A DNA stretch of 64,000 bases from Megascapheus bottae (Eukaryota > Chordata > Mammalia > Rodentia > Geomyidae). The stretch covers positions 2,035,501 through 2,099,500 of the forward strand of contig JANJXV010000152.1 in NCBI GenBank assembly GCA_024803745.1, written 5' to 3'. Shown one piece after another: positions 38,125 to 49,362 of the stretch. Position numbers and translations under genes: made by a program. Positions within the stretch are counted from its first letter, which is position 1. Each line of letters starts with the position of its first letter. Below the pieces are notes generated by a model. That model saw only the letters and a list, made by a program, of their open reading frames with translations. It searched no databases and was not told where the DNA came from.

Positions 38125-39435
38125 CTAGGCCAAAGGGGCGCCCCTGGAAAGGAAAGGCCTGACCGGGAAGTGGATGGAGCCGGTGGGGTATCTCCAGAGA
38201 AGGCACTTCCTAGCCACGTTCAAGAAAGTCGCGGTCCCGTGGTCGAGATCCAGAAAGACCCCCACCCTCCCCAGAGGCCGCTCTAGGTAGTGATGGCGCA
38301 GAGGTGAGGTTGTAAAGAGGCCGGCTGGGTGGGAGCCTTCCACCCAGAAGAGGACGAAAAGGTCGTGGTCGGAGGCCCTCGGAGGGAATCCGGCCGGATT
38401 CCCGCAGACTCCCACCGCCCAGGAGGAAGAGTCGTCCGGGCTGAGCTCCCAGTAGTGTCGGCCGGCGCTGAAGATCTGGGCGCCAAGCGCGACCTGGTGG
38501 CCGGCTTCTTCCTCCCTGGAAGCTGCCAGCAGAGGTGGGCTCGGCGTCCAGGGGCCGAAGGACACCTCTACTCGGTACGGGCTGAGGCTCTCCACCAGCC
38601 CGCGGATTCTAGGGGGGCCGAGCAACGGCTCCAGGGTCTGGGGCTGGAAGAGCAAGGCGCACTCTCCCAGCTCCAGGCCGTCCCTGAAGTCCTGGAGGAG
38701 CTCCACATCCGGCTTTTGGTAGGCCCTCATCAGCTCCTGGTACACGCTCCTGAGGTGACCCTGTTCCTCGAGCAGGTGCCCCTCGGTTGTCTGGAGTTGC
38801 GCTGAGGTCCTCCTTCCTAGGTCGAGCAGTAACTCTTGGGCAAATCGCCTGTCCCCCTCCCGGAGACCAGGCTGCCCCGGGGTGGCATAAAACGCCTCGG
38901 TCATCGTCCGGTGCAGGTGCAGAAACCAACCCCACCGGCTCATGATCTCCCTCTGCTCCTCCACCTTCCTCTGGGTCTCTTCTTTCCTCTCCCACAAAGT
39001 CTCCATGAGCTGTAAGATGGCCTCCCGCCTGTGGGCGGCTGCGCGCTCCACGGGCTGGTGCCGGTGAGCCCGGTGCTCCGGGGCCTGGGAGCAGAGCCCG
39101 CAGAGCGGGCTCTCGTCCTCCTCGCAGAACATCTGCTTTGGCTCGCCGTGGGTCCCACACCTGTGCTCCCGGGAGCTCAGGAACCCGCGGAGGCTGGCCT
39201 TCCGCACCAGGGAGACCACACAGCCCAGCACCACGTTGGATCTCGGCTCTCCTCGCTGGGAGGGCTCCCTGCAGGCAGGGCACCTGGCCGGGGTCGTGGC
39301 ATCTTCCCAGGCCAGGCGGAGACACGGGCGACAGAAAGTGTGGCCGCACTGGACGGTGACCGGGACCATCAGGGTGTCCAGGCAGATGGGGCATCTCACC
39401 TCCTCCTGGAAGGCTCGGGCCAGCTCAGCTTCCAT
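38125..39435 (-). CDS. TRIM43: TRIM43-like E3 ligase, copy 16
   Basis: Duplicate of copy 3 with S72C, G81S and V321I, and with the same canonical TATAAAAG promoter. Its linker and SPRY substitutions occur together only in these two copies; copy 14 has V321I alone because it is chimeric. Confidence 0.88.
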   Translation of the reverse strand: MEAELARAFQEEVRCPICLDTLMVPVTVQCGHTFCRPCLRLAWEDATTPARCPACREPSQRGEPRSNVVLGCVVSLVRKASLRGFLSSREHRCGTHGEPKQMFCEEDESPLCGLCSQAPEHRAHRHQPVERAAAHRREAILQLMETLWERKEETQRKVEEQREIMSRWGWFLHLHRTMTEAFYATPGQPGLREGDRRFAQELLLDLGRRTSAQLQTTEGHLLEEQGHLRSVYQELMRAYQKPDVELLQDFRDGLELGECALLFQPQTLEPLLGPPRIRGLVESLSPYRVEVSFGPWTPSPPLLAASREEEAGHQVALGAQIFSAGRHYWELSPDDSSSWAVGVCGNPAGFPPRASDHDLFVLFWVEGSHPAGLFTTSPLRHHYLERPLGRVGVFLDLDHGTATFLNVARKCLLWRYPTGSIHFPVRPFLSRGAPLA

Positions 39436-40607
39436 CTTCGCCCTTCAGAGAGCGCGGAAAAAGGCCCCAAGGGCAGGTTCTCCCGCACGGATCCTCAGCA
39501 CGCACCGCACCGGTAGGCCAGTTGGGAGCGCCGTCCAGCCGTCCGGACCAGTGGCTGCAGCGGGATCTTCTCCACACAGGGAGGCCAGGAAGTGGCGCGC
39601 GGCCTTTTATAGACCTGGGCGGGGGGCGGAGCCAGGGCAGGGCTTTGCGCCTGCGTGCCAGGACACCTGCTGACGGTCAGGCCACCCGCCTGCACATGCA
39701 GGCAGGGGGCCAGGGGGCCAGGGGCGGGCAGGCCCCGCCCCCTCCCCCCCCCCCCCCGCCTGCACCTGCCAGCTTTGGGAACGGGAACGTTGCCTCACCA
39801 GTTGCTCCAGCCAGGACTGGCGCCCTCCCTCCTGTACAGCTGGCGCTCCTGCTGCTGCTGCTGCTACTGCAGCTGCCGCGGACTCCTTGTTGGTTTGTTC
39901 CCCTCAGGCACACTCTCTCCCAGAGCCCTCTGACTGTGTGAGGGGGGAGGGGCCGGGCGAGGGGGAGCCACAGAACCCGAGGGCGCAAGGGTGATCCAAG
40001 GCGACCGACCCAGCCACACGCGGGACGCCAAGTGCGAACGCCGAGGGAATGGAAGAGGTCGGGGAGGGGGGTGGGGGGAGGAGGGGGGGGAGGCGGCTGA
40101 AGGTGGGGGTTGGGGAGGGAGCCGGGGAGGGCCAGGATGCCAGAGAGACCAAGACGAAGGAGGGACTGGGGAGCACCTGCAGCCCAAGGCCCTCACTTCC
40201 GGTCCCGAGGTGCCCGCCGACATCCATCCCTAGGTAGGTCTTTAAGGCTGCCCATGGTGGTCTCCCCCCAGGCCTCTGTGGGTGGCGAGAACCACGCCCC
40301 CACCGGGCTCCCACCGGGAAGCAGAGCGGGGCAGAGGGGGGGACGCCAAGAGGGAACCGCAGACCAACCGGCAGACCCGACCCGGGACCCGACCCGGGAC
40401 CACGGACACCCGTGGCCTGGCCTCGAGGCCCCCGAGGCGGTCCAGGTGGGGTGGCTTCCCCAGGGCCCGCCTCGAAACCAGGAGGGCAGACCCCACCTGC
40501 CCCAGAGCGGCGCCGAGAGGGGCCCCCCGGCGGGCCTGACCGGACCTGCCCTGCTCCCTCCCCCGGGTCTGGACGGTCCTGGAGAGTCCCGGGCCCGGGC
40601 TCTTTCC
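39436..40607. other. Spacer between copies 16 and 17
   Basis: 1172 bases, counterpart of spacer 3/4 including GAACGTTGCC and the long C run. Confidence 0.85.
39604..39703 (-). promoter_or_regulatory. Promoter block of copy 16, canonical TATA
   Basis: TATAAAAG at 39604-39611 and CACATG palindrome at 39688-39703, as in copy 3. Confidence 0.65.
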
Positions 40608-41918
40608 CTAGGCCAAAGGGGCGCCCCTGGAAAGGAAAGGCCTGACCGGGAAGTGGATGGAGCCGGTGGGGTATCTCCAGAGAAGGCACTTCCTAGCCAC
40701 GTTCAAGAAAGTCGCGGTCCCGTGGTCGAGATCCAGAAAGACCCCCACCCTCCCCAGAGGCCGCTCTAGGTAGTGATGGCGCAGAGGTGAGGTTGTAAAG
40801 AGGCCGGCTGGGTGGGAGCCTTCCACCCAGAAGAGGACGAAAAGGTCGTGGTCGGAGGCCCTCGGAGGGAATCCGGCCGGATTCCCGCAGACTCCCACCG
40901 CCCAGGAGGAAGAGTCGTCCGGGCTGAGCTCCCAGTAGTGTCGGCCGGCGCTGAAGACCTGGGCGCCAAGCGCGACCTGGTGGCCGGCTTCTTCCTCCCT
41001 GGAAGCTGCCAGCAGAGGTGGGCTCGGCGTCCAGGGGCCGAAGGACACCTCTACTCGGTACGGGCTGAGGCTCTCCACCAGCCCGCGGATTCTAGGGGGG
41101 CCGAGCAACGGCTCCAGGGTCTGGGGCTGGAAGAGCAAGGCGCACTCTCCCAGCTCCAGGCCGTCCCTGAAGTCCTGGAGGAGCTCCACATCCGGCTTTT
41201 GGTAGGCCCTCATCAGCTCCTGGTACACGCTCCTGAGGTGACCCTGTTCCTCGAGCAGGTGCCCCTCGGTTGTCTGGAGTTGCGCTGAGGTCCTCCTTCC
41301 TAGGTCGAGCAGTAACTCTTGGGCAAATCGCCTGTCCCCCTCCCGGAGACCAGGCTGCCCCGGGGTGGCATAAAACGCCTCGGTCATCGTCCGGTGCAGG
41401 TGCAGAAACCAACCCCACCGGCTCATGATCTCCCTCTGCTCCTCCACCTTCCTCTGGGTCTCTTCTTTCCTCTCCCACAAAGTCTCCATGAGCTGTAAGA
41501 TGGCCTCCCGCCTGTGGGCGGCTGCGCGCTCCACGGGCTGGTGCCGGTGAGCCCGGTGCTCCGGGGCCTGGGAGCAGAGCCCGCAGAGCGGGCTCTCGTC
41601 CTCCTCGCAGAACATCTGCTTTGGCTCGCCGTGGGTCCCACACCTGTGCTCCCGGGAGCTCAGGAACCCGCGGAGGCCGGCCTTCCGCACCAGGGAGACC
41701 ACACAGCCCAGCACCACGTTGGATCTCGGCTCTCCTCGCTGGGAGGGCTCCCTGCAGGCAGGGCACCTGGCCGGGGTCGTGGCATCTTCCCAGGCCAGGC
41801 GGAGACACGGGCGACAGAAAGTGTGGCCGCACTGGACGGTGACCGGGACCATCAGGGTGTCCAGGCAGATGGGGCATCTCACCTCCTCCTGGAAGGCTCG
41901 GGCCAGCTCAGCTTCCAT
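40608..41918 (-). CDS. TRIM43: TRIM43-like E3 ligase, copy 17
   Basis: Duplicate of copy 4 (S72C, G81). Its right-hand spacer has the rare GGATACCTG variant also found to the right of copies 4 and 19. Copies 17 and 19 are only two units apart, so the lineage of copy 4 is present three times. Confidence 0.88.
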   Translation of the reverse strand: MEAELARAFQEEVRCPICLDTLMVPVTVQCGHTFCRPCLRLAWEDATTPARCPACREPSQRGEPRSNVVLGCVVSLVRKAGLRGFLSSREHRCGTHGEPKQMFCEEDESPLCGLCSQAPEHRAHRHQPVERAAAHRREAILQLMETLWERKEETQRKVEEQREIMSRWGWFLHLHRTMTEAFYATPGQPGLREGDRRFAQELLLDLGRRTSAQLQTTEGHLLEEQGHLRSVYQELMRAYQKPDVELLQDFRDGLELGECALLFQPQTLEPLLGPPRIRGLVESLSPYRVEVSFGPWTPSPPLLAASREEEAGHQVALGAQVFSAGRHYWELSPDDSSSWAVGVCGNPAGFPPRASDHDLFVLFWVEGSHPAGLFTTSPLRHHYLERPLGRVGVFLDLDHGTATFLNVARKCLLWRYPTGSIHFPVRPFLSRGAPLA

Positions 41919-43088
41919 CTTCGCCCTTCAGAGAGCGCGGAAAAAGGCCCCAAGGGCAGGTTCTCCCGCACGGATCCTCAGCACGCACCGCACCGGTAGG
42001 CCAGTTGGGAGCGCCGTCCAGCCGTCCGGACCAGTGGCTGCAGCGGGATCTTCTCCACACAGGGAGGCCAGGAAGTGGCGCGCGGCCTTTTATCGACCTG
42101 GGCGGGGGGCGGAGCCAGGGCAGGGCTTTGCGCCTGCGTGCCAGGATACCTGCTGACGGTCAGGCCACCCGCCTGCACATGCAGGCAGGGGGCCAGGGGG
42201 CCAGGGGCGGGCAGGCCCCGCCCCCTCGCCCCCCCCCCCGCCTGCACCTGCCAGCTTTGGGAACGGGAACGTGGCCTCACCAGTTGCTCCAGCCAGGACT
42301 GGCGCCCTCCCTCCTGTACAGCTGGCGCTCCTGCTGCTGCTGCTGCTACTGCAGCTGCCGCGGACTCCTTGTTGGTTTGTTCCCCTCAGGCACACTCTCT
42401 CCCAGAGCCCTCTGACTGTGTGAGGGGGGAGGGGCCGGGCGAGGGGGAGCCACAGAACCCGAGGGCGCAAGGGTGATCCAAGGCGACCGACCCAGCCACA
42501 CGCGGGACGCCAAGTGCGAACGCCGAGGGAATGGAAGAGGTCGGGGAGGGGGTGGGGGGAGGAGGGGGGGGAGGCGGCTGAAGGTGGGGGTTGGGGAGGG
42601 AGCCGGGGAAGTCCAGGATGCCAGAGAGACCAAGACGAAGGAGGGACTGGGGAGCACCTGCAGCCCAAGGCCCTCACTTCCGGTCCCGAGGTGCCCGCCG
42701 ACATCCATCCCTAGGTAGGTCTTTAAGGCTGCCCATGGTGGTCTCCCCCCAGGCCTCTGTGGGTGGCGAGAACCACGCCCCCACCGGGCTCCCACCGGGA
42801 AGCAGAGCGGGGCAGAGGGGGGGACGCCAAGAGGGAACCGCAGACCAACCGGCAGACCCGACCCGGGACCCGACCCGGGACCACGGACACCCGTGGCCTG
42901 GCCTCGAGGCCCCCGAGGAGGTCCAGGTGGGGTGGCTTCCCCAGGGCCCGCCTCGAAACCAGGAGGGCAGACCCCACCTGCCCCAGAGCGGCGCCGAGAG
43001 GGGCCCCCCGGCGGGCCTGACCGGACCTGCCCTGCTCCCTCCCCCGGGTCTGGAGGGTCCTGGAGAGTCCCGGGCCCGGGCTCTTTCC
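41919..43088. other. Spacer between copies 17 and 18
   Basis: 1170 bases, counterpart of spacer 4/5 with one private change, CCTCGCCCC, in the C run. Confidence 0.85.
42087..42186 (-). promoter_or_regulatory. Promoter block of copy 17
   Basis: GATAAAAG at 42087-42094 and CACATG palindrome at 42171-42186; GGATACCTG as in copies 4 and 19. Confidence 0.6.
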
Positions 43089-44399
43089 CTAGGCCAAAGG
43101 GGCGCCCCTGGAAAGGAAAGGCCTGACCGGGAAGTGGATGGAGCCGGTGGGGTATCTCCAGAGAAGGCACTTCCTAGCCACGTTCAAGAAAGTCGCGGTC
43201 CCGTGGTCGAGATCCAGAAAGACCCCCACCCTCCCCAGAGGCCGCTCTAGGTAGTGATGGCGCAGAGGTGAGGTTGTAAAGAGGCCGGCTGGGTGGGAGC
43301 CTTCCACCCAGAAGAGGACGAAAAGGTCGTGGTCGGAGGCCCTCGGAGGGAATCCGGCCGGATTCCCGCAGACTCCCACCGCCCAGGAGGAAGAGTCGTC
43401 CGGGCTGAGCTCCCAGTAGTGTCGGCCGGCGCTGAAGACCTGGGCGCCAAGCGCGACCTGGTGGCCGGCTTCTTCCTCCCTGGAAGCTGCCAGCAGAGGT
43501 GGGCTCGGCGTCCAGGGGCCGAAGGACACCTCTACTCGGTACGGGCTGAGGCTCTCCACCAGCCCGCGGATTCTAGGGGGGCCGAGCAACGGCTCCAGGG
43601 TCTGGGGCTGGAAGAGCAAGGCGCACTCTCCCAGCTCCAGGCCGTCCCTGAAGTCCTGGAGGAGCTCCACATCCGGCTTTTGGTAGGCCCTCATCAGCTC
43701 CTGGTACACGCTCCTGAGGTGACCCTGTTCCTCGAGCAGGTGCCCCTCGGTTGTCTGGAGTTGCGCTGAGGTCCTCCTTCCTAGGTCGAGCAGTAACTCT
43801 TGGGCAAATCGCCTGTCCCCCTCCCGGAGACCAGGCTGCCCCGGGGTGGCATAAAACGCCTCGGTCATCGTCCGGTGCAGGTGCAGAAACCAACCCCACC
43901 GGCTCATGATCTCCCTCTGCTCCTCCACCTTCCTCTGGGTCTCTTCTTTCCTCTCCCACAAAGTCTCCATGAGCTGTAAGATGGCCTCCCGCCTGTGGGC
44001 GGCTGCGCGCTCCACGGGCTGGTGCCGGTGAGCCCGGTGCTCCGGGGCCTGGGAGCAGAGCCCGCAGAGCGGGCTCTCGTCCTCCTCGCAGAACATCTGC
44101 TTTGGCTCGCCGTGGGTCCCACACCTGTGCTCCCGGGAGCTCAGGAACCCGCGGAGGCCGGCCTTCCGCACCAGGGAGACCACACTGCCCAGCACCACGT
44201 TGGATCTCGGCTCTCCTCGCTGGGAGGGCTCCCTGCAGGCAGGGCACCTGGCCGGGGTCGTGGCATCTTCCCAGGCCAGGCGGAGACACGGGCGACAGAA
44301 AGTGTGGCCGCACTGGACGGTGACCGGGACCATCAGGGTGTCCAGGCAGATGGGGCATCTCACCTCCTCCTGGAAGGCTCGGGCCAGCTCAGCTTCCAT
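43089..44399 (-). CDS. TRIM43: TRIM43-like E3 ligase, copy 18
   Basis: Full-length copy with the common protein sequence. The left spacer matches that of copy 5, but R89 is CGG (44133-44135) where copy 5 has CGC, and the right spacer is of another type. The match to the copy 2-5 block therefore ends inside this gene, between about 43089 and 44133. Confidence 0.88.
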   Translation of the reverse strand: MEAELARAFQEEVRCPICLDTLMVPVTVQCGHTFCRPCLRLAWEDATTPARCPACREPSQRGEPRSNVVLGSVVSLVRKAGLRGFLSSREHRCGTHGEPKQMFCEEDESPLCGLCSQAPEHRAHRHQPVERAAAHRREAILQLMETLWERKEETQRKVEEQREIMSRWGWFLHLHRTMTEAFYATPGQPGLREGDRRFAQELLLDLGRRTSAQLQTTEGHLLEEQGHLRSVYQELMRAYQKPDVELLQDFRDGLELGECALLFQPQTLEPLLGPPRIRGLVESLSPYRVEVSFGPWTPSPPLLAASREEEAGHQVALGAQVFSAGRHYWELSPDDSSSWAVGVCGNPAGFPPRASDHDLFVLFWVEGSHPAGLFTTSPLRHHYLERPLGRVGVFLDLDHGTATFLNVARKCLLWRYPTGSIHFPVRPFLSRGAPLA

Positions 44400-45571
44400 C
44401 TTCGCCCTTCAGAGAGCGCGGAAAACGGCCCCAAGGGCAGGTTCTCCCGCACGGATCCTCAGCACGCACCGCACCGGTAGGCCAGTTGGGAGCGCCGTCC
44501 AGCCGTCCGGACCAGTGGCTGCAGCGGGATCTTCTCCACACAGGGAGGCCAGGAAGTGGCGCGCGGCCTTTTATCGACCTGGGCGGGGGGCGGAGCCAGG
44601 GCAGGGCTTTGCGCCTGCGTGCCAGGACACCTGCTGACGGTCAGGCCACCCGCCTGCACGTGCAGGCAGGGGGCCAGGGGGCCAGGGGCGGGCAGGCCCC
44701 GCCCCCTCCGACCCCCCCCCCGCCTGCACCTGCCAGCTTTGGGAACGGGAACGTGGCCTCACCAGTTGCTCCAGCCAGGACTGGCGCCCTCCCTCCTGTA
44801 CAGCTGGCGCTCCTGCTGCTGCTGCTGCTACTGCAGCTGCCGCGGACTCCTTGTTGGTTTGTTCCCCTCAGGCACACTCTCTCCCAGAGCCCTCTGACTG
44901 TGTGAGGGGGGAGGGGCCGGGCGAGGGGGAGCCACAGAACCCGAGGGCGCAAGGGTGATCCAAGGCGACCGACCCAGCCACACGCGGGACGCCAAGTGCG
45001 AACGCCGAGGGAATGGAAGAGGTCGGGGAGGGGGGTGGGGGGAGGAGGGGGGGGAGGCGGCTGAAGGTGGGGGTTGGGGAGGGAGCCGGGGAGGGCCAGG
45101 ATGCCAGAGAGAGCAAGACGAAGGAGGGACTGGGGAGCACCTGCAGCCCAAGGCCCTCACTTCCGGTCCCGAGGTGCCCGCCGACCTCCATCCCTTGGTA
45201 GGTCTTTAAGGCTGCCCATGGTGGTCTCCCCCCAGGCCTCTGTGGGTGGCGAGAACCACGCCCCCACCGGGCTCCCACCGGGAAGCAGAGCGGGGCAGAT
45301 GGGGGGACGCCAACAGGGAACCGCAGACCAACCGGCAGACCCGACCCGGGACCCGACCCGGGACCACGGACACCCGTGGCCTGGCCTCGAGGCCCCCGAG
45401 GCGGTCCAGGTGGGGTGGCTTCCCCAGGGCCCGCCTCGAAACCGGGAGGGCAGACCCCACCTGCCCCAGAGCGGCGCCGAGAGGGGCCCCCCGGCGGGCC
45501 TGACCGGACCTGCCCTGCTCCCTCCCCCGGGTCTGGAGGGTCCTGGAGGGTCCCGGGTCCGGGCTCTTTCC
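44400..45571. other. Spacer between copies 18 and 19
   Basis: 1172 bases with the most private changes of any spacer: GGCAGATGGGG, CCAACAGGG, AACCGGGAGG and CGGGTCCGGG. It lies between the two duplicated blocks and has no close partner in the window. Confidence 0.85.
44568..44667 (-). promoter_or_regulatory. Promoter block of copy 18
   Basis: GATAAAAG at 44568-44575 and CACGTG palindrome at 44652-44667. Confidence 0.6.
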
Positions 45572-46882
45572 CTAGGCCAAAGGGGCGCCCCTGGAAAGGA
45601 AAGGCCTGACCGGGAAGTGGATGGAGCCGGTGGGGTATCTCCAGAGAAGGCACTTCCTAGCCACGTTCAAGAAAGTCGCGGTCCCGTGGTCGAGATCCAG
45701 AAAGACCCCCACCCTCCCCAGAGGCCGCTCTAGGTAGTGATGGCGCAGAGGTGAGGTTGTAAAGAGGCCGGCTGGGTGGGAGCCTTCCACCCAGAAGAGG
45801 ACGAAAAGGTCGTGGTCGGAGGCCCTCGGAGGGAATCCGGCCGGATTCCCGCAGACTCCCACCGCCCAGGAGGAAGAGTCGTCCGGGCTGAGCTCCCAGT
45901 AGTGTCGGCCGGCGCTGAAGACCTGGGCGCCAAGCGCGACCTGGTGGCCGGCTTCTTCCTCCCTGGAAGCTGCCAGCAGAGGTGGGCTCGGCGTCCAGGG
46001 GCCGAAGGACACCTCTACTCGGTACGGGCTGAGGCTCTCCACCAGCCCGCGGATTCTAGGGGGGCCGAGCAACGGCTCCAGGGTCTGGGGCTGGAAGAGC
46101 AAGGCGCACTCTCCCAGCTCCAGGCCGTCCCTGAAGTCCTGGAGGAGCTCCACATCCGGCTTTTGGTAGGCCCTCATCAGCTCCTGGTACACGCTCCTGA
46201 GGTGACCCTGTTCCTCGAGCAGGTGCCCCTCGGTTGTCTGGAGTTGCGCTGAGGTCCTCCTTCCTAGGTCGAGCAGTAACTCTTGGGCAAATCGCCTGTC
46301 CCCCTCCCGGAGACCAGGCTGCCCCGGGGTGGCATAAAACGCCTCGGTCATCGTCCGGTGCAGGTGCAGAAACCAACCCCACCGGCTCATGATCTCCCTC
46401 TGCTCCTCCACCTTCCTCTGGGTCTCTTCTTTCCTCTCCCACAAAGTCTCCATGAGCTGTAAGATGGCCTCCCGCCTGTGGGCGGCTGCGCGCTCCACGG
46501 GCTGGTGCCGGTGAGCCCGGTGCTCCGGGGCCTGGGAGCAGAGCCCGCAGAGCGGGCTCTCGTCCTCCTCGCAGAACATCTGCTTTGGCTCGCCGTGGGT
46601 CCCACACCTGTGCTCCCGGGAGCTCAGGAACCCGCGGAGGCCGGCCTTCCGCACCAGGGAGACCACACAGCCCAGCACCACGTTGGATCTCGGCTCTCCT
46701 CGCTGGGAGGGCTCCCTGCAGGCAGGGCACCTGGCCGGGGTCGTGGCATCTTCCCAGGCCAGGCGGAGACACGGGCGACAGAAAGTGTGGCCGCACTGGA
46801 CGGTGACCGGGACCATCAGGGTGTCCAGGCAGATGGGGCATCTCACCTCCTCCTGGAAGGCTCGGGCCAGCTCAGCTTCCAT
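45572..46882 (-). CDS. TRIM43: TRIM43-like E3 ligase, copy 19
   Basis: Full-length copy with S72C (46667-46669) and G81 as in copies 4 and 17. The right side pairs with copy 4 at an offset of 37,217 bases. The left (3') spacer has several private changes seen nowhere else, so the gene stands next to a junction between two duplicated blocks. Confidence 0.88.
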   Translation of the reverse strand: MEAELARAFQEEVRCPICLDTLMVPVTVQCGHTFCRPCLRLAWEDATTPARCPACREPSQRGEPRSNVVLGCVVSLVRKAGLRGFLSSREHRCGTHGEPKQMFCEEDESPLCGLCSQAPEHRAHRHQPVERAAAHRREAILQLMETLWERKEETQRKVEEQREIMSRWGWFLHLHRTMTEAFYATPGQPGLREGDRRFAQELLLDLGRRTSAQLQTTEGHLLEEQGHLRSVYQELMRAYQKPDVELLQDFRDGLELGECALLFQPQTLEPLLGPPRIRGLVESLSPYRVEVSFGPWTPSPPLLAASREEEAGHQVALGAQVFSAGRHYWELSPDDSSSWAVGVCGNPAGFPPRASDHDLFVLFWVEGSHPAGLFTTSPLRHHYLERPLGRVGVFLDLDHGTATFLNVARKCLLWRYPTGSIHFPVRPFLSRGAPLA

Positions 46883-48051
46883 CTTCGCCCTTCAGAGAGC
46901 GCGGAAAAAGGCCCCAAGGGCAGGTTCTCCCGCACGGATCCTCAGCACGCACCGCACCGGTAGGCCAGTTGGGAGCGCCGTCCAGCCGTCCGGACCAGTG
47001 GCTGCAGCGGGATCTTCTCCACACAGGGAGGCCAGGAAGTGGCGCGCGGCCTTTTATCGACCTGGGCGGGGGGCGGAGCCAGGGCAGGGCTTTGCGCCTG
47101 CGTGCCAGGATACCTGCTGACGGTCAGGCCACCCGCCTGCACATGCAGGCAGGGGGCCAGGGGGCCAGGGGCGGGCAGGCCCCGCCCCCTCCCCCCCCCC
47201 CCGCCTGCACCTGCCAGCTTTGGGAACGGGAACGTGGCCTCACCAGTTGCTCCAGCCAGGACTGGCGCCCTCCCTCCTGTACAGCTGGCGCTCCTGCTGC
47301 TGCTGCTGCTACTGCAGCTGCCGCGGACTCCTTGTTGGTTTGTTCCCCTCAGGCACACTCTCTCCCAGAGCCCTCTGACTGTGTGAGGGGGGAGGGGCCG
47401 GGCGAGGGGGAGCCACAGAACCCGAGGGCGCAAGGGTGATCCAAGGCGACCGACCCAGCCACACGCGGGACGCCAAGTGCGAACGCCGAGGGAATGGAAG
47501 AGGTCGGGGAGGGGGTGGGGGGAGGAGGGGGGGGAGGCGGCTGAAGGTGGGGGTTGGGGAGGGAGCCGGGGAAGTCCAGGATGCCAGAGAGACCAAGACG
47601 AAGGAGGGACTGGGGAGCACCTGCAGCCCAAGGCCCTCACTTCCGGTCCCGAGGTGCCCGCCGACATCCATCCCTAGGTAGGTCTTTAAGGCTGCCCATG
47701 GTGGTCTCCCCCCAGGCCTCTGTGGGTGGCGAGAACCACGCCCCCACCGGGCTCCCACCGGGAAGCAGAGCGGGGCAGAGGGGGGGACGCCAAGAGGGAA
47801 CCGCAGACCAACCGGCAGACCCGACCCGGGACCCGACCCGGGACCACGGACACCCGTGGCCTGGCCTCGAGGCCCCCGAGGAGGTCCAGGTGGGGTGGCT
47901 TCCCCAGGGCCCGCCTCGAAACCAGGAGGGCAGACCCCACCTGCCCCAGAGCGGCGCCGAGAGGGGCCCCCCGGCGGGCCTGACCGGACCTGCCCTGCTC
48001 CCTCCCCCGGGTCTGGAGGGTCCTGGAGAGTCCCGGGCCCGGGCTCTTTCC
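46883..48051. other. Spacer between copies 19 and 20
   Basis: 1169 bases; third copy of the 4/5 type (GGGGAAGTCCAGG, GAGGAGGTCC), one C shorter. Confidence 0.85.
47051..47150 (-). promoter_or_regulatory. Promoter block of copy 19
   Basis: GATAAAAG at 47051-47058 and CACATG palindrome at 47135-47150; GGATACCTG as in copies 4 and 17. Confidence 0.6.
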
Positions 48052-49362
48052 CTAGGCCAAAGGGGCGCCCCTGGAAAGGAAAGGCCTGACCGGGAAGTGG
48101 ATGGAGCCGGTGGGGTATCTCCAGAGAAGGCACTTCCTAGCCACGTTCAAGAAAGTCGCGGTCCCGTGGTCGAGATCCAGAAAGACCCCCACCCTCCCCA
48201 GAGGCCGCTCTAGGTAGTGATGGCGCAGAGGTGAGGTTGTAAAGAGGCCGGCTGGGTGGGAGCCTTCCACCCAGAAGAGGACGAAAAGGTCGTGGTCGGA
48301 GGCCCTCGGAGGGAATCCGGCCGGATTCCCGCAGACTCCCACCGCCCAGGAGGAAGAGTCGTCCGGGCTGAGCTCCCAGTAGTGTCGGCCGGCGCTGAAG
48401 ACCTGGGCGCCAAGCGCGACCTGGTGGCCGGCTTCTTCCTCCCTGGAAGCTGCCAGCAGAGGTGGGCTCGGCGTCCAGGGGCCGAAGGACACCTCTACTC
48501 GGTACGGGCTGAGGCTCTCCACCAGCCCGCGGATTCTAGGGGGGCCGAGCAACGGCTCCAGGGTCTGGGGCTGGAAGAGCAAGGCGCACTCTCCCAGCTC
48601 CAGGCCGTCCCTGAAGTCCTGGAGGAGCTCCACATCCGGCTTTTGGTAGGCCCTCATCAGCTCCTGGTACACGCTCCTGAGGTGACCCTGTTCCTCGAGC
48701 AGGTGCCCCTCGGTTGTCTGGAGTTGCGCTGAGGTCCTCCTTCCTAGGTCGAGCAGTAACTCTTGGGCAAATCGCCTGTCCCCCTCCCGGAGACCAGGCT
48801 GCCCCGGGGTGGCATAAAACGCCTCGGTCATCGTCCGGTGCAGGTGCAGAAACCAACCCCACCGGCTCATGATCTCCCTCTGCTCCTCCACCTTCCTCTG
48901 GGTCTCTTCTTTCCTCTCCCACAAAGTCTCCATGAGCTGTAAGATGGCCTCCCGCCTGTGGGCGGCTGCGCGCTCCACGGGCTGGTGCCGGTGAGCCCGG
49001 TGCTCCGGGGCCTGGGAGCAGAGCCCGCAGAGCGGGCTCTCGTCCTCCTCGCAGAACATCTGCTTTGGCTCGCCGTGGGTCCCACACCTGTGCTCGCGGG
49101 AGCTCAGGAACCCGCGGAGGCCGGCCTTCCGCACCAGGGAGACCACACTGCCCAGCACCACGTTGGATCTCGGCTCTCCTCGCTGGGAGGGCTCCCTGCA
49201 GGCAGGGCACCTGGCCGGGGTCGTGGCATCTTCCCAGGCCAGGCGGAGACACGGGCGACAGAAAGTGTGGCCGCACTGGACGGTGACCGGGACCATCAGG
49301 GTGTCCAGGCAGATGGGGCATCTCACCTCCTCCTGGAAGGCTCGGGCCAGCTCAGCTTCCAT
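48052..49362 (-). CDS. TRIM43: TRIM43-like E3 ligase, copy 20
   Basis: Full-length copy with the common protein sequence and CGC at R89. It pairs with copy 5 at an offset of 37,216 bases, apart from AACCGCCCC in the leader, which matches copies 6 and 21. That single leader difference points to a private change in copy 5 or conversion from the neighbouring unit. Confidence 0.88.
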   Translation of the reverse strand: MEAELARAFQEEVRCPICLDTLMVPVTVQCGHTFCRPCLRLAWEDATTPARCPACREPSQRGEPRSNVVLGSVVSLVRKAGLRGFLSSREHRCGTHGEPKQMFCEEDESPLCGLCSQAPEHRAHRHQPVERAAAHRREAILQLMETLWERKEETQRKVEEQREIMSRWGWFLHLHRTMTEAFYATPGQPGLREGDRRFAQELLLDLGRRTSAQLQTTEGHLLEEQGHLRSVYQELMRAYQKPDVELLQDFRDGLELGECALLFQPQTLEPLLGPPRIRGLVESLSPYRVEVSFGPWTPSPPLLAASREEEAGHQVALGAQVFSAGRHYWELSPDDSSSWAVGVCGNPAGFPPRASDHDLFVLFWVEGSHPAGLFTTSPLRHHYLERPLGRVGVFLDLDHGTATFLNVARKCLLWRYPTGSIHFPVRPFLSRGAPLA

